NCBI GenBank assembly: GCA_963736595.1
Contig: CAVTPG010000002.1
Span: forward strand, 496,001 to 560,000
Reading direction: 5' to 3'
DNA length: 64,000 nucleotides
Origin: Parapontixanthobacter sp963736595
Lineage (GTDB): Bacteria > Pseudomonadota > Alphaproteobacteria > Sphingomonadales > Sphingomonadaceae
Shown here: positions 46,997-55,545 of the stretch, in pieces
Layout of the letters: each line of letters opens with the position of its first letter
Numbering within the stretch: the first letter of the stretch is position 1
Program-made: the position numbers and the translations under genes
The notes under the pieces: model-generated
Databases searched by the model: none
The model's input: only the letters and a program-made list of their open reading frames with translations
Told to the model about the DNA's origin: nothing

Positions 46997-49327
46997 CAGA
47001 AGGCTTGTCCAAGCGAAACATAGACCGCGACGGGATTATCGTCCGGCCCAGGGTTCAACGGCACGCCGATATCGATCCGGATCGGGCCAAATCCGGTGTG
47101 ATAGCGCGCACCGATGCCAACGCCGATCTTGATGGTTTCGAAGTCGGGAAAGCTGCCCGTCCCGACCGATCCTGCATCGACGAATGGCACAACCGAGACT
47201 GCGCCATCCATGAAGCCGGTGCGAATGCGCGCTTCTGCTGAAAATTCGACGAGTGAGCGCCCGCCATTCGGTTCGCCCAGCACATTGCTTGGTCCGATCT
47301 GACGGAAGCCATATCCGCGCACCGACCCGCCGCCACCGGCATACAGCCGCCGCGATGGCGCGATGTTTTCGATCGTCGTGCCGGGGATCGTGGCCAGTCG
47401 CGTACGTCCAGCCAGCACGACCTTGTCATTGATCTGCTTATAGAAACTCGCATCGACCTGGCTGCGCAGATAAAAACTTTCCGTGCCATTCGTTTGATTG
47501 CGCGAAATCTCAGGCGAAAGCCGCCCGCCCAGCCGGAAACCTTCCGTCGGATCGAGCAAGTCATCCGTGCTGTCGATCAGCGCAAACACCGGCAGGGCCG
47601 CAACAAAGAACGTCTCGCGCGGCAGCGACACACCATCGATCGGCGCGGGCCTTTCGTCGGTTGCGACCAGTTCCAGTCCAAAGCTCCAGCTTAATGGCTT
47701 TTGAAACAGCAGTGTGGAGGTGCGCTCGTAAGTGGCGACGAATGAAGCGGTGTTGGCATCGAAGGCTTCGTTATCCAGCGTGCTGATGAATGCGTCGAGA
47801 TTGAGAATGCGATCACGCCCGCCGAAATTGTTTTTCTTCAGCGTCACGCCTGCCAGCTGTTCCTGCGTGCCAAGAATGCCGCGAACCCGGAATGCGCCTT
47901 CCGGCGGCAGGAGATTGCGATGTTCCCAGCTCGCTTGAATTCGCACGCCCTCTTCCGAGCCATAGCCGATCGCACCGGCAATCGTACGCAGCGGCGCTTT
48001 GACCAGATCGACATCCAGAGCGACCGTTCCCGGCTCGCCTTCGCTGGGCGCTTCCACTTCGCGCGGCGTAATCGAAACAGAAGACACAAGGCCGGTAGCG
48101 GTGATGGCGCGCCGTAAGTCCAGCTCAAGGCTGCGCTGGTAAACATCGCCCGGATCGAAACGCGCAATGGTTGCAAGATGCTTGCCCGACAGGAAATTCC
48201 GGCAGACTGGAGATAACATCGCCAAAGGCGTATTTCCCGCCCGGTAGCACGTCCATCGTCAGATCGCCTTCGCGGCGCGCATGATCGATCAGCAGTTCGG
48301 GCGCTTCAATCGCGGCAAAGGGATAGCCCGTTTCGCCCAGCGCCGTGTCCAGCTCCAGCTGCTCTTCAACGATCACATCGTTCGACAGGAAATCGCCCGG
48401 ACCTACACCGAATTCCGCGCGCAATGCGGTATAGTCCGGCGCTGTCTGCAATTGCCCCAGATCGACCTCGCCGACGCGATATCGCCGACCCGGCAGAACA
48501 TCGAAGCGCACCGCCGCGCGCGTTTCAGCATCATCGGCGACATCCGCATTGGCCGACGCGCCGCCGACTGTGCGAATGATCTGCGCGTCGTAATAGCCAT
48601 AAATTCTCAGCAGCGTGCCGAGCAATTCCTCGTCTTCGCGGGCGCGTGCCGCCAGTTGCGACAGATTGTCGCCATCACTTTCCAATTGCTCGATAGTGGA
48701 CAGGGCTTTGAAGCGTTCGAGAAAAGCCGTGCGCTCGGGAAACGCATCGTTGTCGTCGGGGAAAGCGAGCACCAGCTCGTTGCTGATGCGGAAAGTCTCG
48801 GCATCGGGCATAGCCTCGACCGGCTCTGTATCCAATTCCGCAAATTCGATCGAATCATCCGGCTCGACCAGATCGAGTTCGGCCAATTCGAGATCGTCAG
48901 GCCATTCCAGACCTAGCGTTGGCAATTCGGCAAGCGGCGTATCAGGCTCCGGCGCGCCGGGATCGATCGCTTCGGCGATATCTTCGGCTGCATCTTCCGC
49001 AGCCGCCTCGCTAGCGGCATCCTCCGGTTCGACCAGACCGATGGGCGCATCGGGAACGCCGTCACCCGCCCATTCTTCGGGATTTTCGAGCGCTTCGTCG
49101 GGAATAAGGTCTTCAAGGCGCGGCGGCGCTTGCTGATCCTGAGCGAGCCCCGGCTGGCTATGCGCCAGCAAAATCGCCAAACTTAAGCTACCGGCAAAAA
49201 CACCGAGCTTATGGAAATTAGGTTTCGGCTTCGCTGGTGACGCGCTTGCCGTCTTTTGCAGGGCGTGGCTCGCGTGCGGTCTCGCCGCATCTGCGCGCGG
49301 CCGCAGTGATAAGCCGGTCTTGCTCAT
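46996..49327 (-). CDS. tamA: TamA/BamA-like outer-membrane protein (frame broken near 48197-48200)
   Basis: Omp85-family partner of TamB. N-terminal hydrophobic signal (FAGSLSLAILLAHSQPGLAQ) is followed by a highly acidic low-complexity segment of ~100 residues, POTRA domains (GRRYRVGEVDLGQLQ), and a 16-strand barrel with SRRLYAGGGGSVRGYGFRQIGP and final FGPIRIDIGVPLNPG. The frame switches between SLPEF and LSGKHLATIARF. One extra T in the TTT run at 48197-48200 explains it. The true start is unclear. MSKTGLSLRPRADA at 49327 would overlap the bpt end by 110 bases, and no better start is visible before the signal. Confidence 0.85.
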
Positions 49328-50060
49328 CATCGGAAATCCGTTGCCAGCCTTCGCGGGAAAGCCGTTCCATCGGGCGGAAACGGATCTTGTATTGCATCCG
49401 GTCTGACCCGTTAACCCAATAGCCGAGATAGACATAGGGGAGGCCCATTTGCTGCGCCCGGCGGATATGATCGAGAATGATATAATTGCCAAGACCCGTG
49501 CGATTCCGATGTTCCGGGTCATAAAAGCTGTAGATCATCGACAGGCCATCGCCCTGATAATCGGTGAGACAAGCTGCGACGAGCCGACCCTTGCTTGTAC
49601 CCGTCGCTGGCTCCCTATACTCGATTATGTTGCTGGAAACAGGGGTATGTTCGACCATGTCCGCATAATCGCTATCTTCCATCGTCGCCATCCCGCCTCC
49701 GGGATGCCGTACAGTGAGATATTTCTGCAGCAAATCGAACTGTTCCGCCGTTGCCCAAGGCCGGCATTCATGCGCTTCCAGATCGCTGTTTTGTTTTAAC
49801 AGACGCTTCTGGCTTTTCGACGGCGCAAATTCTTCGGCCAGAATGCGCACCGATACGCAGGCGTTACAATCGACACAGCTCGGGCGATAGGCAACGGTCT
49901 GACTGCGGCGAAATCCGATCCTGCCCAGCGCTTCGTTCAACTCGTCGGTATCATTGCCTTTGAGTTCGGTAAAAACCTTGCGTTCGGTCCGCCCCGGCAA
50001 ATACGGACAAGGCGCCGGACTGGTCACGAAAAATCTGGGAAAACGGATCGGAGCAGTCAC
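49218..50060 (-). CDS. bpt: Aspartate/glutamate leucyl-tRNA--protein transferase
   Basis: Adds leucine from Leu-tRNA to proteins with N-terminal Asp or Glu, creating N-degrons for ClpAPS. N-terminal Cys-rich ATE region RPSCVDCNACVSVRILA, then PFDPEHRN-type SFYDPEHRNRTGLGNYIILDHI and YVYLGYWVNGSDRMQYK are visible. At 280 residues it fits the bacterial Bpt group (PF04376/PF04377) rather than the larger eukaryotic ATE1. The start is a GTG at 50060. A near-CtrA sequence lies 36-50 bases upstream. Confidence 0.9.
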   Translation of the reverse strand: MTAPIRFPRFFVTSPAPCPYLPGRTERKVFTELKGNDTDELNEALGRIGFRRSQTVAYRPSCVDCNACVSVRILAEEFAPSKSQKRLLKQNSDLEAHECRPWATAEQFDLLQKYLTVRHPGGGMATMEDSDYADMVEHTPVSSNIIEYREPATGTSKGRLVAACLTDYQGDGLSMIYSFYDPEHRNRTGLGNYIILDHIRRAQQMGLPYVYLGYWVNGSDRMQYKIRFRPMERLSREGWQRISDDEQDRLITAAARRCGETAREPRPAKDGKRVTSEAET

Positions 50061-50179
50061 TGCGGTTTGCGAACCTTTTGCGAAAGTTTGAGTCGGTAAC
50101 GTTTTGTTAACACCTTACCTAAGGACTTTCGCTCCGGTTGCAAAAGGGGTTAACCATCAAATTTTTCCATTCCGGGCAT

Positions 50180-51436
50180 TTATCCCAGTTCTACGGGCGT
50201 CACGACATAATCTTTTGCGCGCAGCGCTTCGACCAGACTGTCGATCTGATCGCGGTCGCGGGCCTCGCATTCGATATCCGTGATCAGGCCCTTGGCTGGT
50301 AGGCTGGTGAAAATCCGTTGATGATAAATCTCAATGATGTTGACGTTGTGATCGTCGAATTCGCGCATCACCTTGTAAAGCGCGCCCGGCCTGTCCTGCA
50401 ATGTCACACGCAGCCGCGCCAGCCGCCCCTGCCGCGCCAGATCGCGCAGCAGAACATTGGCGAGCAATCGGGTATCGATATTGCCGCCGCACAGCACAAG
50501 GCCGATCCGCTTGCCGGCGAACCGCTCCGGATTGGCCAATACCGCAGCCAGTCCTGCCGCGCCCGCGCCCTCGACCACCGTTTTTTCGATCTGCAACAGT
50601 AGCGATACAGCGCTTTCTAACGCCGCTTCATCGACCAGCAGGATTTCATCGACCAGCTCTTCGATAATCTTGCGCGTGAATTGTCCCGGCGCTTTGACCG
50701 CAATCCCTTCAGCCAGCGTATCGCCGCCGCAAGCAACGTCCTTGCCGTTGATCGCGCCATACATCGATGGATAAAGCGCGGCTTGCACCCCGACCAATTC
50801 AATGTCCGGCTTTAACGCGCGGGCCGCCGTGGCCATGCCGCTCATCAATCCGCCACCGCCGATCGGCACGACCAGACAATTCAGGTCAGGCATGACGTCC
50901 AGCATTTCCAGCGCCACCGTGCCCTGCCCTGCGGCAACGTGCGGATGATCGAAAGGGTGAACGAAGGTCAGCCCCAGTTCCTGCTCAAGATGCCGTGCGT
51001 GAGTCGACGCTTCATCAAAGGTCTCGCCATGCAGCACGACTTTGCCCCCGACCCGCTCGGTCTGCACGATCTTCACCGTCGGCGTGGTGCGCGGCATGAC
51101 GATCGTCACGGGAACGCCCAGCCGCGTGCCGTGATAGCTTAGGCCCTGCGAATGGTTTCCGGCAGAAGCAGCAATAACCCCGCGTTTGCGCTGTTCTTCC
51201 GGCATCAGCAACAGCGCATTCAGCGCGCCGCGCTCTTTATAGGCAGCGGTGAATTGCTGGTTTTCGAATTTCAGCCAGATTTCCGCGCCGGTAATTTCCG
51301 ACAAGGTAATGGAGTGCATCATCGGCGTGCGCACGACGGCCTTGTCGATCCGCGCGGCGGCTTCGCGAATGTCGCTTAAAGTCAGGGCTTCGCGGCCCGG
51401 CGTGTGCGCCGTGGCTGTGCTGGTATTGCTGGTCAT
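50180..51436 (-). CDS. ilvA: Threonine ammonia-lyase with C-terminal ACT domain
   Basis: PLP-dependent deamination of threonine to 2-oxobutanoate, first step of isoleucine synthesis. PLP lysine K67 in FTAAYKERGALNALL, ASAGNHSQGLSYH and CLVVPIGGGGLMSG are clear. The C-terminal ACT domain (RLRVTLQDRPGALYKVMREF) is single, giving 418 residues, the shorter form. The gene is monocistronic. Start ATG at 51436. Confidence 0.94.
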   Translation of the reverse strand: MTSNTSTATAHTPGREALTLSDIREAAARIDKAVVRTPMMHSITLSEITGAEIWLKFENQQFTAAYKERGALNALLLMPEEQRKRGVIAASAGNHSQGLSYHGTRLGVPVTIVMPRTTPTVKIVQTERVGGKVVLHGETFDEASTHARHLEQELGLTFVHPFDHPHVAAGQGTVALEMLDVMPDLNCLVVPIGGGGLMSGMATAARALKPDIELVGVQAALYPSMYGAINGKDVACGGDTLAEGIAVKAPGQFTRKIIEELVDEILLVDEAALESAVSLLLQIEKTVVEGAGAAGLAAVLANPERFAGKRIGLVLCGGNIDTRLLANVLLRDLARQGRLARLRVTLQDRPGALYKVMREFDDHNVNIIEIYHQRIFTSLPAKGLITDIECEARDRDQIDSLVEALRAKDYVVTPVELG

Positions 51437-51521
51437 GGCGGTGGCCTAAGCAAGCAAATTGGGTTGTGCAATGCGATTTGCATTTGCACCGACGATAAAT
51501 CTCCTTAACCAAGAGGCGCTT

Positions 51522-52439
51522 ATGACATCCACCTGCAATATCGCATTTCTCGGGCTTGGCGTGATGGGAGCGCCAATGGCGCGTCACCTTGCTGCCGCTG
51601 GCCATAAAGTCACCGGCTATAACAGGACCGCAGCCCGCGCAGACCGCTGGGCTGAAGACTGCGCTGCGCTTGGTCTTGATGTAAAGGTGGCCGCCTCCCC
51701 TAACGAAGCCAGCGAGGATGCGGACGTCGTCATCACCTGTGTCGGGCAAGACGAAGACCTTGAAGACGTGCTGTTCGGCGAATTCGGCGCAATGGCGGCC
51801 ATGCGCGACGATGCGCTATTTATCGATCATACAACGGTATCTGCCGATATGGCTCGCCGGATCGGCGAAGCGGCTGTGGCGAAGGGTATTCTCGCGCTCG
51901 ATGCGCCCGTTTCCGGGGGTCAGGCGGGCGCGGAAAACGGCAAGCTGGCCATCATGTGCGGCGGTGCCAAGGAGGCTTTTGCCAAAGCCGAACCGATCAT
52001 GCAGGCCTATGGCGCACGGATCGTCCATGTCGGCGGCACCGGCGCGGGGCAAACTGCCAAGATGGCAAACCAGATGTGCATCGCCGGAACATTGGCCGGA
52101 TTGTCCGAAGCGATCCGACTGACGCAAGCAGCGGGCCTTGCCACCGACAAAACCTTCGAAGCGATTTCCGGTGGCGCGGCACAAAGCTGGCAAATGGAAA
52201 ACCGCTGGCAAACAATGGTCGCCGGTGAGTTCGACTTCGGCTTTGCCATCGACTGGATGCGCAAAGATTTGGGCTACGCGCTGGACGAAGCCAGACAGCT
52301 TGGCTTGTCCTCGCCGGTCACCGAACTGGTCGATCAATTCTATGCAGAGATACAGCAAATGGGCGGAAAACGGCAGGATACCAGCGCTTTGATCCGCCGT
52401 TTGCCCGACACATCAATAAAGGGTCACAAGGATGTCTAA
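51522..52439 (+). CDS. NAD(P)-dependent beta-hydroxyacid dehydrogenase family
   Basis: Oxidoreductase of the 3-hydroxyisobutyrate/tartronate semialdehyde/GLYR group. Rossmann motif FLGLGVMGAPMARHLA (from about residue 9), DAPVSGGQAGAENGKLAIMCGG (substrate block) and the catalytic Lys in GQTAKMANQMCIAG are clear. Start ATG 51522 follows AGAGG. The exact substrate cannot be assigned. It overlaps the amidohydrolase gene by 8 bases. Confidence 0.92.
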   Translation: MTSTCNIAFLGLGVMGAPMARHLAAAGHKVTGYNRTAARADRWAEDCAALGLDVKVAASPNEASEDADVVITCVGQDEDLEDVLFGEFGAMAAMRDDALFIDHTTVSADMARRIGEAAVAKGILALDAPVSGGQAGAENGKLAIMCGGAKEAFAKAEPIMQAYGARIVHVGGTGAGQTAKMANQMCIAGTLAGLSEAIRLTQAAGLATDKTFEAISGGAAQSWQMENRWQTMVAGEFDFGFAIDWMRKDLGYALDEARQLGLSSPVTELVDQFYAEIQQMGGKRQDTSALIRRLPDTSIKGHKDV

Positions 52440-54111
52440 ACGGTACTTAACGTCGTCGAGAGCCGTGTTAGGCGCGCTGACCGCAGCGTTTCTGGCCACA
52501 TCGGCGATGGCTGATACGCTGGTCGATAATGTCAACGGCATGACTATCGATGAACAAGGCGAAATCGCTCGTTTCGTCGCCATCACTTTCGATGATGATG
52601 GCCGCATCGCACAAGTTTTCGAGCGAGGCGACAAATTGCCGCGCGATGTCGATTTTCGTGTCGATGGCAAAGGGCGCACCATGCTGCCCGGCTTCATCGA
52701 TTCGCACCTCCACGTCATGGGCGTTGGCTTTGCAGCATTGACGCTGGATTTGTCTGACACGAATTCACTCGAAGAAGCGCAAGCCGCTATCGCACAATTC
52801 GCGCAGGACAATCCGTCGCGACCGTGGATTTTGGGACGCGGATGGAATCAGGAGAAATGGGGCCTTGGCCGCTTTCCAACCGCTGCCGAACTCGACGTGG
52901 TCGTGTCGGACCGCCCGGTCTGGCTGCAACGCGTCGATGGCCATGCCGGCTGGGGCAATTCACTAGCATTGGAGCGCGCCGGGATCACCGCAACTACCGT
53001 CGATCCAGATGGCGGACGGATCGAGCGCATAGCCGGAAGCAAAGCACCGGCTGGCGTGTTCGTCGATGCGGCGGAAAGCCTTGTCACCAAACACATTCCC
53101 GCCCCGCGCGCAGTCGAACGCGATCTGGCTTTGGCCAAAGCGCAAGCCCTGCTTCATGCACAGGGCGTCACCGCCGCTGCGGATATGGGGACCAGCATCG
53201 AGGATTGGCAAGCCTTTCGCCGTGCGGGCGACACGGGACGCCTGACCTTGCGCATCATGGCGTATGCCGGCGGGGTCGAAGCGATGGATCTGATCGGCGG
53301 CAGCGGTCCGTCACCGTGGCTGTATGACGACCGGCTGCGCCTTAACGGCGTAAAAATGTATCTCGACGGCGCGCTGGGATCGCGCGGAGCGTGGCTGAAA
53401 GCGCCTTATGCCGATGATCCTGAGAATAAAGGCCTGCCGCTGCTCGATCCAGCGGCATTGCGCAACCGGATGAGCCGCGCAGCACTCGGCAATTTCCAGC
53501 TCGCCATTCACGCCATCGGCGATGCCGCCAATGCCGAAGTGCTGGCCGCGGTGGCCGAATTGCAGGAAACGTACACCGGCGACCGGCGCTGGCGCGTTGA
53601 ACACGCGCAAGTCGTCGATCCGGCGGAACTGGCGAAATTCGGAGAGCTTGGGCTGATCGCTTCGATGCAGCCTGTGCATCAGACCTCCGACCGGTTGATG
53701 GCGGAAGCGCGCCTCGGCCCGGATCGCCTGACGGGCGCATATGCTTGGCAAACGATTGCAAGCAATGGTGCGAAACTCGCGCTTGGATCGGATGCGCCGG
53801 TCGAGCGGCCCGATCCGCTAACCGGACTTGCCGTCGCCATTTCGCGGGTGGATGATGCCGGACAACCCTTTGGCGGCTGGCGTCCCGAGGAAACTATCGG
53901 CCGCGAGGCAGCGCTCGCCGGATACACCAGCGATGGAGCCTATGCCGGATTTGCGGAGGGGCGTTTCGGACGGATTGCAGCAGGCGAACGTGCCGATTTC
54001 GTATTTCTCGAAATCGATCCGTTTCTGGCCAGCGAGAGCGACATTCGCACAGCACAGGTGCTCGAAACTTGGGTCGGCGGACGGCTTGTCTATCGACGCG
54101 ACGCCGATTGA
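52432..54111 (+). CDS. Secreted amidohydrolase, YtcJ-like
   Basis: Metal-dependent hydrolase of the amidohydrolase_3 group. It begins with a signal peptide (ending ATSAMA). Metal ligands H92 and H94 lie in GFIDSHLHVMG, the later site AIHAIGDAANAEVL, and the aspartate in LALGSDAPVERPDPL. Substrate is unknown. Overlap with the preceding oxidoreductase gene indicates an operon. No strong terminator is visible after the stop. Confidence 0.9.
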   Translation: MSKRYLTSSRAVLGALTAAFLATSAMADTLVDNVNGMTIDEQGEIARFVAITFDDDGRIAQVFERGDKLPRDVDFRVDGKGRTMLPGFIDSHLHVMGVGFAALTLDLSDTNSLEEAQAAIAQFAQDNPSRPWILGRGWNQEKWGLGRFPTAAELDVVVSDRPVWLQRVDGHAGWGNSLALERAGITATTVDPDGGRIERIAGSKAPAGVFVDAAESLVTKHIPAPRAVERDLALAKAQALLHAQGVTAAADMGTSIEDWQAFRRAGDTGRLTLRIMAYAGGVEAMDLIGGSGPSPWLYDDRLRLNGVKMYLDGALGSRGAWLKAPYADDPENKGLPLLDPAALRNRMSRAALGNFQLAIHAIGDAANAEVLAAVAELQETYTGDRRWRVEHAQVVDPAELAKFGELGLIASMQPVHQTSDRLMAEARLGPDRLTGAYAWQTIASNGAKLALGSDAPVERPDPLTGLAVAISRVDDAGQPFGGWRPEETIGREAALAGYTSDGAYAGFAEGRFGRIAAGERADFVFLEIDPFLASESDIRTAQVLETWVGGRLVYRRDAD

Positions 54112-54341
54112 GAGCTACAACGCGTCATATGTGCGGCAATTTGGCAACATATGCGGACAAAACCACACAACGGCTTGCATGACAGCGGCTGGTTTCGGAT
54201 AGCGATATGGGGATTGCCAAGTGGCCTTGCGAAGGTCCAGCTTAAGTAATCGTTAAGCACTGGTTCGCACAGTGGCCACAGACATTTTACAGGACAAGCC
54301 GGGCTGTTTCCCGGCAGGCTCAAAATTTAAGGGACGAGTTC

Positions 54342-54557
54342 ATGCGCAAAGTTGGAATTGGGGCTTTGGCCTTGGCTATCATGGCCACGCCGCTGGCTGC
54401 ACAGCAGGGAATTGGCGGGTTACAGCGCGCAACTGCGCCCGTGACTGATGCCAATGAGCTTAATGGAAACGACCTGTTTTTTGTGCTGGGAATTGCGGCG
54501 GTCGCCATTGCGGTGGTGCTGCTGGCTGAAGGCGATGACGATCCGGTCAGCGCATAG
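54342..54557 (+). CDS. Small secreted membrane protein A, DDDPVSA tail
   Basis: 71 residues: signal peptide ending PLAAQ, then RATAPVTDANELNGND, one membrane helix (FFVLGIAAVAIAVVLLA) and C-terminus EGDDDPVSA. The pattern R-x-x-AP-x, acidic loop, helix and DDDP[VI]SA is shared with the two genes downstream. AAGGGACGAG precedes the ATG. Function unknown. If the signal is cleaved, the acidic tail should face the cytoplasm. Confidence 0.75.
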   Translation: MRKVGIGALALAIMATPLAAQQGIGGLQRATAPVTDANELNGNDLFFVLGIAAVAIAVVLLAEGDDDPVSA

Positions 54558-54577
54558 ATTTGCAAGGTGTCTGTTGT

Positions 54578-54601
54578 GGCCTAATGCTTCGTATTTAGGC
54601 C
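54578..54601 (+). other. Hairpin after small gene A, no T run
   Basis: GGCCTAA at 54578-54584 and TTAGGCC at 54595-54601 form a 7-bp perfect stem around a 10-base loop. There is no T tract, so this is not a classical terminator. It may stabilise the transcript. Confidence 0.5.
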
Positions 54602-54733
54602 GCGATGGATTGTTAATACGCTAAGTCGTTTGTTTGAGACGTTTAATTACCTTGCATAAAACAAGCAGGTGACTTAGTTTTTTACCGAATTTCAGAGTAA
54701 TCTGGACTTCACCACGTGGTTTAGGAGTATCAA

Positions 54734-54943
54734 ATGAAATTCCGTACACTCGCTGCAGCTACTGCTGCAGTAACTCTCGCAGCTGCTCCGGCGGTTGCAC
54801 AATTCGAGCGGAGCGCTGCTCCGGTCGAAGGCGAAGCCGAACTGGGTGGCAGCAGCCTCCTTATCGGTCTGCTCGCTGCTGCGGCCGTAATTGGCGCAAT
54901 CATCATCATTGCTGATGGCGACGACGATCCGATCAGTGCATAA
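54734..54943 (+). CDS. Small secreted membrane protein B, DDDPISA tail
   Basis: 69 residues: MKFRTLAAATAAVTLAAA signal peptide (cleavage after AVA), QFERSAAPVEGEAELGG, a 21-residue hydrophobic helix rich in Ala and Ile, and the tail DGDDDPISA. Ala codons are mostly GCT and GCA, unlike the GCG/GCC of neighbouring genes, consistent with high expression. AGGAG lies 8 bases before the ATG. The protein is a paralogue of the genes on either side. No known family recognised. Confidence 0.8.
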   Translation: MKFRTLAAATAAVTLAAAPAVAQFERSAAPVEGEAELGGSSLLIGLLAAAAVIGAIIIIADGDDDPISA

Positions 54944-55012
54944 GCCTTCTGGCTTATCTTTGATCGCGTAGCGATTTTTTAGAAAGGGGTCTCTTCGGAG
55001 GCCCCTTTTTTT
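54941..55012 (+). terminator. Triple hairpin 3' region of small gene B
   Basis: Three stems follow each other: TAAGCC/GGCTTA starting on the stop codon, ATCGC-GTA-GCGAT followed by a T run, and GGGGTCTC-TTCG-GAGGCCCC followed by seven T. The last is a strong intrinsic terminator with a UUCG tetraloop. Confidence 0.85.
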
Positions 55013-55219
55013 GGGCCCAATGCTTGTATGGGGTGCGTCAGATAAAATGTGAGCGTGAAAGTGGTGCAAATTTGCACGCTTTTAAACCATAAATTAATCC
55101 GCGCTGTGCTAATGGCTTTCTTAAGTCTGACTGGCTTGCTAATCGTGGTCAGCTAATTTAATTTTGGTATCTAAAATCGAGACTATCGATTTTTGTTACA
55201 TTGTTCTTGGGAGTAAAAT

Positions 55220-55432
55220 ATGAAATTTCGTACACTTGCTGCTGCAACTGCTGCAGTAACTCTGGCAGCTGCTCCGGCCGTTGCACAATTTGAGCGGGCT
55301 TCTGCTCCGATCGAAGGCGAAGCTGAAATGGGCGGCGAAAACACCGTGCTTTACAGCCTTCTGGCCATCGCAGCGTTCGCTGGTGCCGTTTATCTGATCA
55401 CGGATAGCGACGACGATCCGATCAGTGCATAA
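55220..55432 (+). CDS. Small secreted membrane protein C, DDDPISA tail
   Basis: 70 residues. Residues 1-26 match protein B exactly, although seven of those 26 codons differ synonymously. The loop ASAPIEGEAEMGGENTV and membrane helix (LLAIAAFAGAVYLI) have diverged. The last eight codons, GACGACGATCCGATCAGTGCA plus TAA, are identical. GGGAG precedes the ATG. Function unknown. The pattern suggests selection on the protein ends and the 3' RNA. Confidence 0.8.
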   Translation: MKFRTLAAATAAVTLAAAPAVAQFERASAPIEGEAEMGGENTVLYSLLAIAAFAGAVYLITDSDDDPISA

Positions 55433-55500
55433 GCCTTTTGGCTTATCTTTGATCGCGTAGCGATTTTTAGAAAAGGGTCTCTTCGGAGGCCCTTTTTTTT
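55430..55500 (+). terminator. Triple hairpin 3' region of small gene C
   Basis: Near-copy of 54941-55012: TAAGCC/GGCTTA, ATCGC/GCGAT with T run, and GGGTCTC-TTCG-GAGGCCC followed by eight T. It faces tatC on the other strand and may also terminate that transcript from the opposite side. Confidence 0.85.
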
Positions 55501-55545
55501 GGCTTCCGCTTTTTACGGCACTTCTAGACGAGCTTTACGATTGCT

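Larger units (their letters stand above)
54734..55500 (+). repeat. Tandem duplication of small gene plus 3' region
   Basis: Units 54734-55012 and 55220-55500 share the coding 5' part, the last ~24 coding bases and the ~70-base triple-hairpin tail. The membrane-helix segment and the ~200-base 5' leader have diverged. It is a direct tandem duplication, with gene A (54342-54557) as a more distant member. Confidence 0.8.

Noticed and set aside
54558..54733. Additional small gene between A and B
   Set aside because: No open frame with signal peptide plus DDDP tail is present. Only a hairpin and a leader are visible.
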